A DNA stretch of 64,000 nucleotides, from the NCBI GenBank assembly GCA_963680875.1, contig OY804589.1, positions 30,668,962 through 30,732,961 of the forward strand. Reading direction: 5' to 3'. The notes under the pieces were generated by a model, which saw only the letters and a list, made by a program, of their open reading frames with translations, ran no database searches and was not told the DNA's origin. The position numbers and the translations under genes are program-made. The DNA comes from Bathymodiolus brooksi. Lineage: Eukaryota > Mollusca > Bivalvia > Mytilida > Modiolidae. Shown here piece by piece: positions 63,101-64,000 of the stretch; position 1 is the first letter of the stretch; every line of letters begins with the position of its first letter.

Positions 63101-64000
63101 TCTACGGGGAATAGTTATCAAGCAGAGGCATTGAGAAACGTTTTGAAGTATCATACATGTAGATCAAGCCTCCCTCAGGACCGGAAGTTGCCTATTACGG
63201 AACTAAAATGGGATGCCAGGACCGTGACGGATATTCGGGTAATAACGCATATTGGTTTTTTGCATTTTTCTGGCTAACGAAGAGCTCCAGAAATAAAAAC
63301 TAAACATATATATTAAGCAGAGACCCCTGTGCACATATTTGTTAATGTATTTGGTTATTCAGGCCGCCATGGGGACCGGAAGGGGGTGAAAACATAGGTA
63401 AACCGTTTTATTTTAACCTACCGCCGGACATTGGTTTTACATTATTTACTCCAATCAAGGGACATATAGACAGTCTTACTGTATATATTTATAAAGCAGA
63501 GACATGTACAAACATTTTGAGGTATAATACATGTATGTCAAGCTATCCTGGAGACCGGAAGTGGACGACAATTGAGCCATAATGGTTGTACAGCCGGCAA
63601 TTTTGACCTACCCGACCATGGTTTTTTACCTCTTACTTGGTCCACAGGTCCTATGGAATGATCTACGGGGAATAGTTATCAAGCAGAGTCATTGACAAAC
63701 GTTCTGAAGTATCATACATGTAGATCAAGCCTCCCTGAGGACCGGAAGTTGCCTATTACGGAACTAAAATGGGATGCCAGGACCGTGACGGATATTCCGG
63801 GTAATAACGCATATTGGTTTTTCGCATTTTTCTGGCTAACGAAGAGCTCCAGAAATATAAACTAAACATATATATTAAGCAGAGACACCTGTGCACATAT
63901 TTGTTAAGGTATTTGTTTATTCGGGCCGCCATGGGGACCGGCAGCGGTGAAAACATAGGTAAACCGTTTTATTTTAACCTACCGCCGGACATTGGTTTTA

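Larger units (their letters stand above)
35313..64000 (+). repeat. 561/562-bp satellite array, about 51 copies, continuing past the window
   Basis: The motif GCCATGGGGA (or a one-base variant) recurs from 35851 to 63931 in 50 intervals over 28080 bp, a mean of 561.6 bp. Intervals are 560-562 bp, except one of 581 bp caused by a 19-bp duplication. All copies point the same way, and the array is cut by the window end in mid-monomer. Copies differ mainly at scattered single bases shared by subsets of monomers, such as CGGGCAGCC/CGGGCCGCC, ACATTATG/ACATTTTG, CTATCGCC/CTACCGCC and GAAGAGCTCC/GAAGGGCTCC. These define higher-order arrangements. I do not recognise the family and see no transposase, reverse transcriptase or terminal inverted repeats in the unit. 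Confidence 0.97.

Noticed and set aside
35676..63956. Recurrent minus-strand open frames of 66-87 codons in the satellite
   Set aside because: They arise because the same monomer is repeated. They overlap the plus-strand frame in class-1 copies and have no supporting motif. They are shadows of the repeat.
35313..64000. CENP-B box in the 561-bp satellite
   Set aside because: I looked for TTCG-N4-A-N2-CGGG. The nearest candidates (TTCGGGCCGCCATGGGG, TTCGCATTTTTCTGG and TTCGTTATTCGGG) miss required bases or spacing.
931..64000. Common origin of the 50-bp unit and the 561-bp satellite
   Set aside because: Both contain T-rich words such as GTATTTTATTTT/CGTTTTATTTTAAC, but outside low-complexity T tracts I could not extend any match.
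35313..64000. tRNA- or 5S-derived SINE as source of the satellite
   Set aside because: GGTTATTCGGGCC is only loosely like a B box. There is no A box at the right distance, no poly-A or simple tail, and no foldable tRNA arms that I could find.

Overview
This window is non-coding eukaryotic repeat DNA. There are no prokaryotic-style operons, no RNA genes that I can recognise, and no intact protein-coding gene. About 98.5% of it is tandem repeat: two unrelated satellites, each head-to-tail in one orientation, that meet at a single sharp junction. The short non-repetitive left edge carries what looks like the frameshifted 3' end of a LINE-type (non-LTR) retrotransposon. That relic, the AT-rich composition and the scale of the arrays suggest a metazoan, perhaps a marine invertebrate such as a mollusc. 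The taxonomic guess is weak. Window lengths and monomer spacings below were counted by eye from the coordinates.

Layout. (1) Positions 1-930: non-repetitive flank with a minus-strand LINE-like relic (about 194-762) and a poly-C/(CA) tract at 810-833. (2) Positions 931-35315: about 690 copies of a 50-bp AT-rich minisatellite (72% AT, with twice as much T as A on the + strand). It has two domains: a left one to about 20.86 kb, containing a distinctive 'caattaaat' monomer class, and a right one without it. Both are built of nested higher-order units: about 2.04 kb on the left, a 2095-bp tandem duplication and about 5.3-kb segmental copies on the right, and about 0.8-kb tandem duplications. (3) Positions 35313-64000 and beyond the window: about 51 copies of a 561/562-bp satellite.

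The 561-bp satellite is itself an ancient trimer. Three diverged subunits of 188, 196 and 178 bp share motifs at matching offsets (AAG(G)CAGAG at 0, GACCGGAAG at about 59, GGTTTT at about 118-135). The ancestral period was therefore about 187 bp, which is nucleosome-repeat length. Higher-order structure on top of this includes a 5048-bp nine-monomer tandem duplication, a 1684-bp trimer duplication, 1123-bp dimers and a roughly 3.9-kb duplication. Two duplications can be traced to hybrid monomers that mark the crossover points.

One satellite subclass carries a 70-codon open frame that begins in a perfect GCCGCCATGG context. A 1-bp length difference closes this frame in the other copies, and the differences among open copies look non-synonymous, so I do not call it a gene. 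The most informative content of the window is the record of how the two arrays grew: nested duplications, crossover hybrids, a chimeric first monomer at the array-array junction, and decayed array edges.
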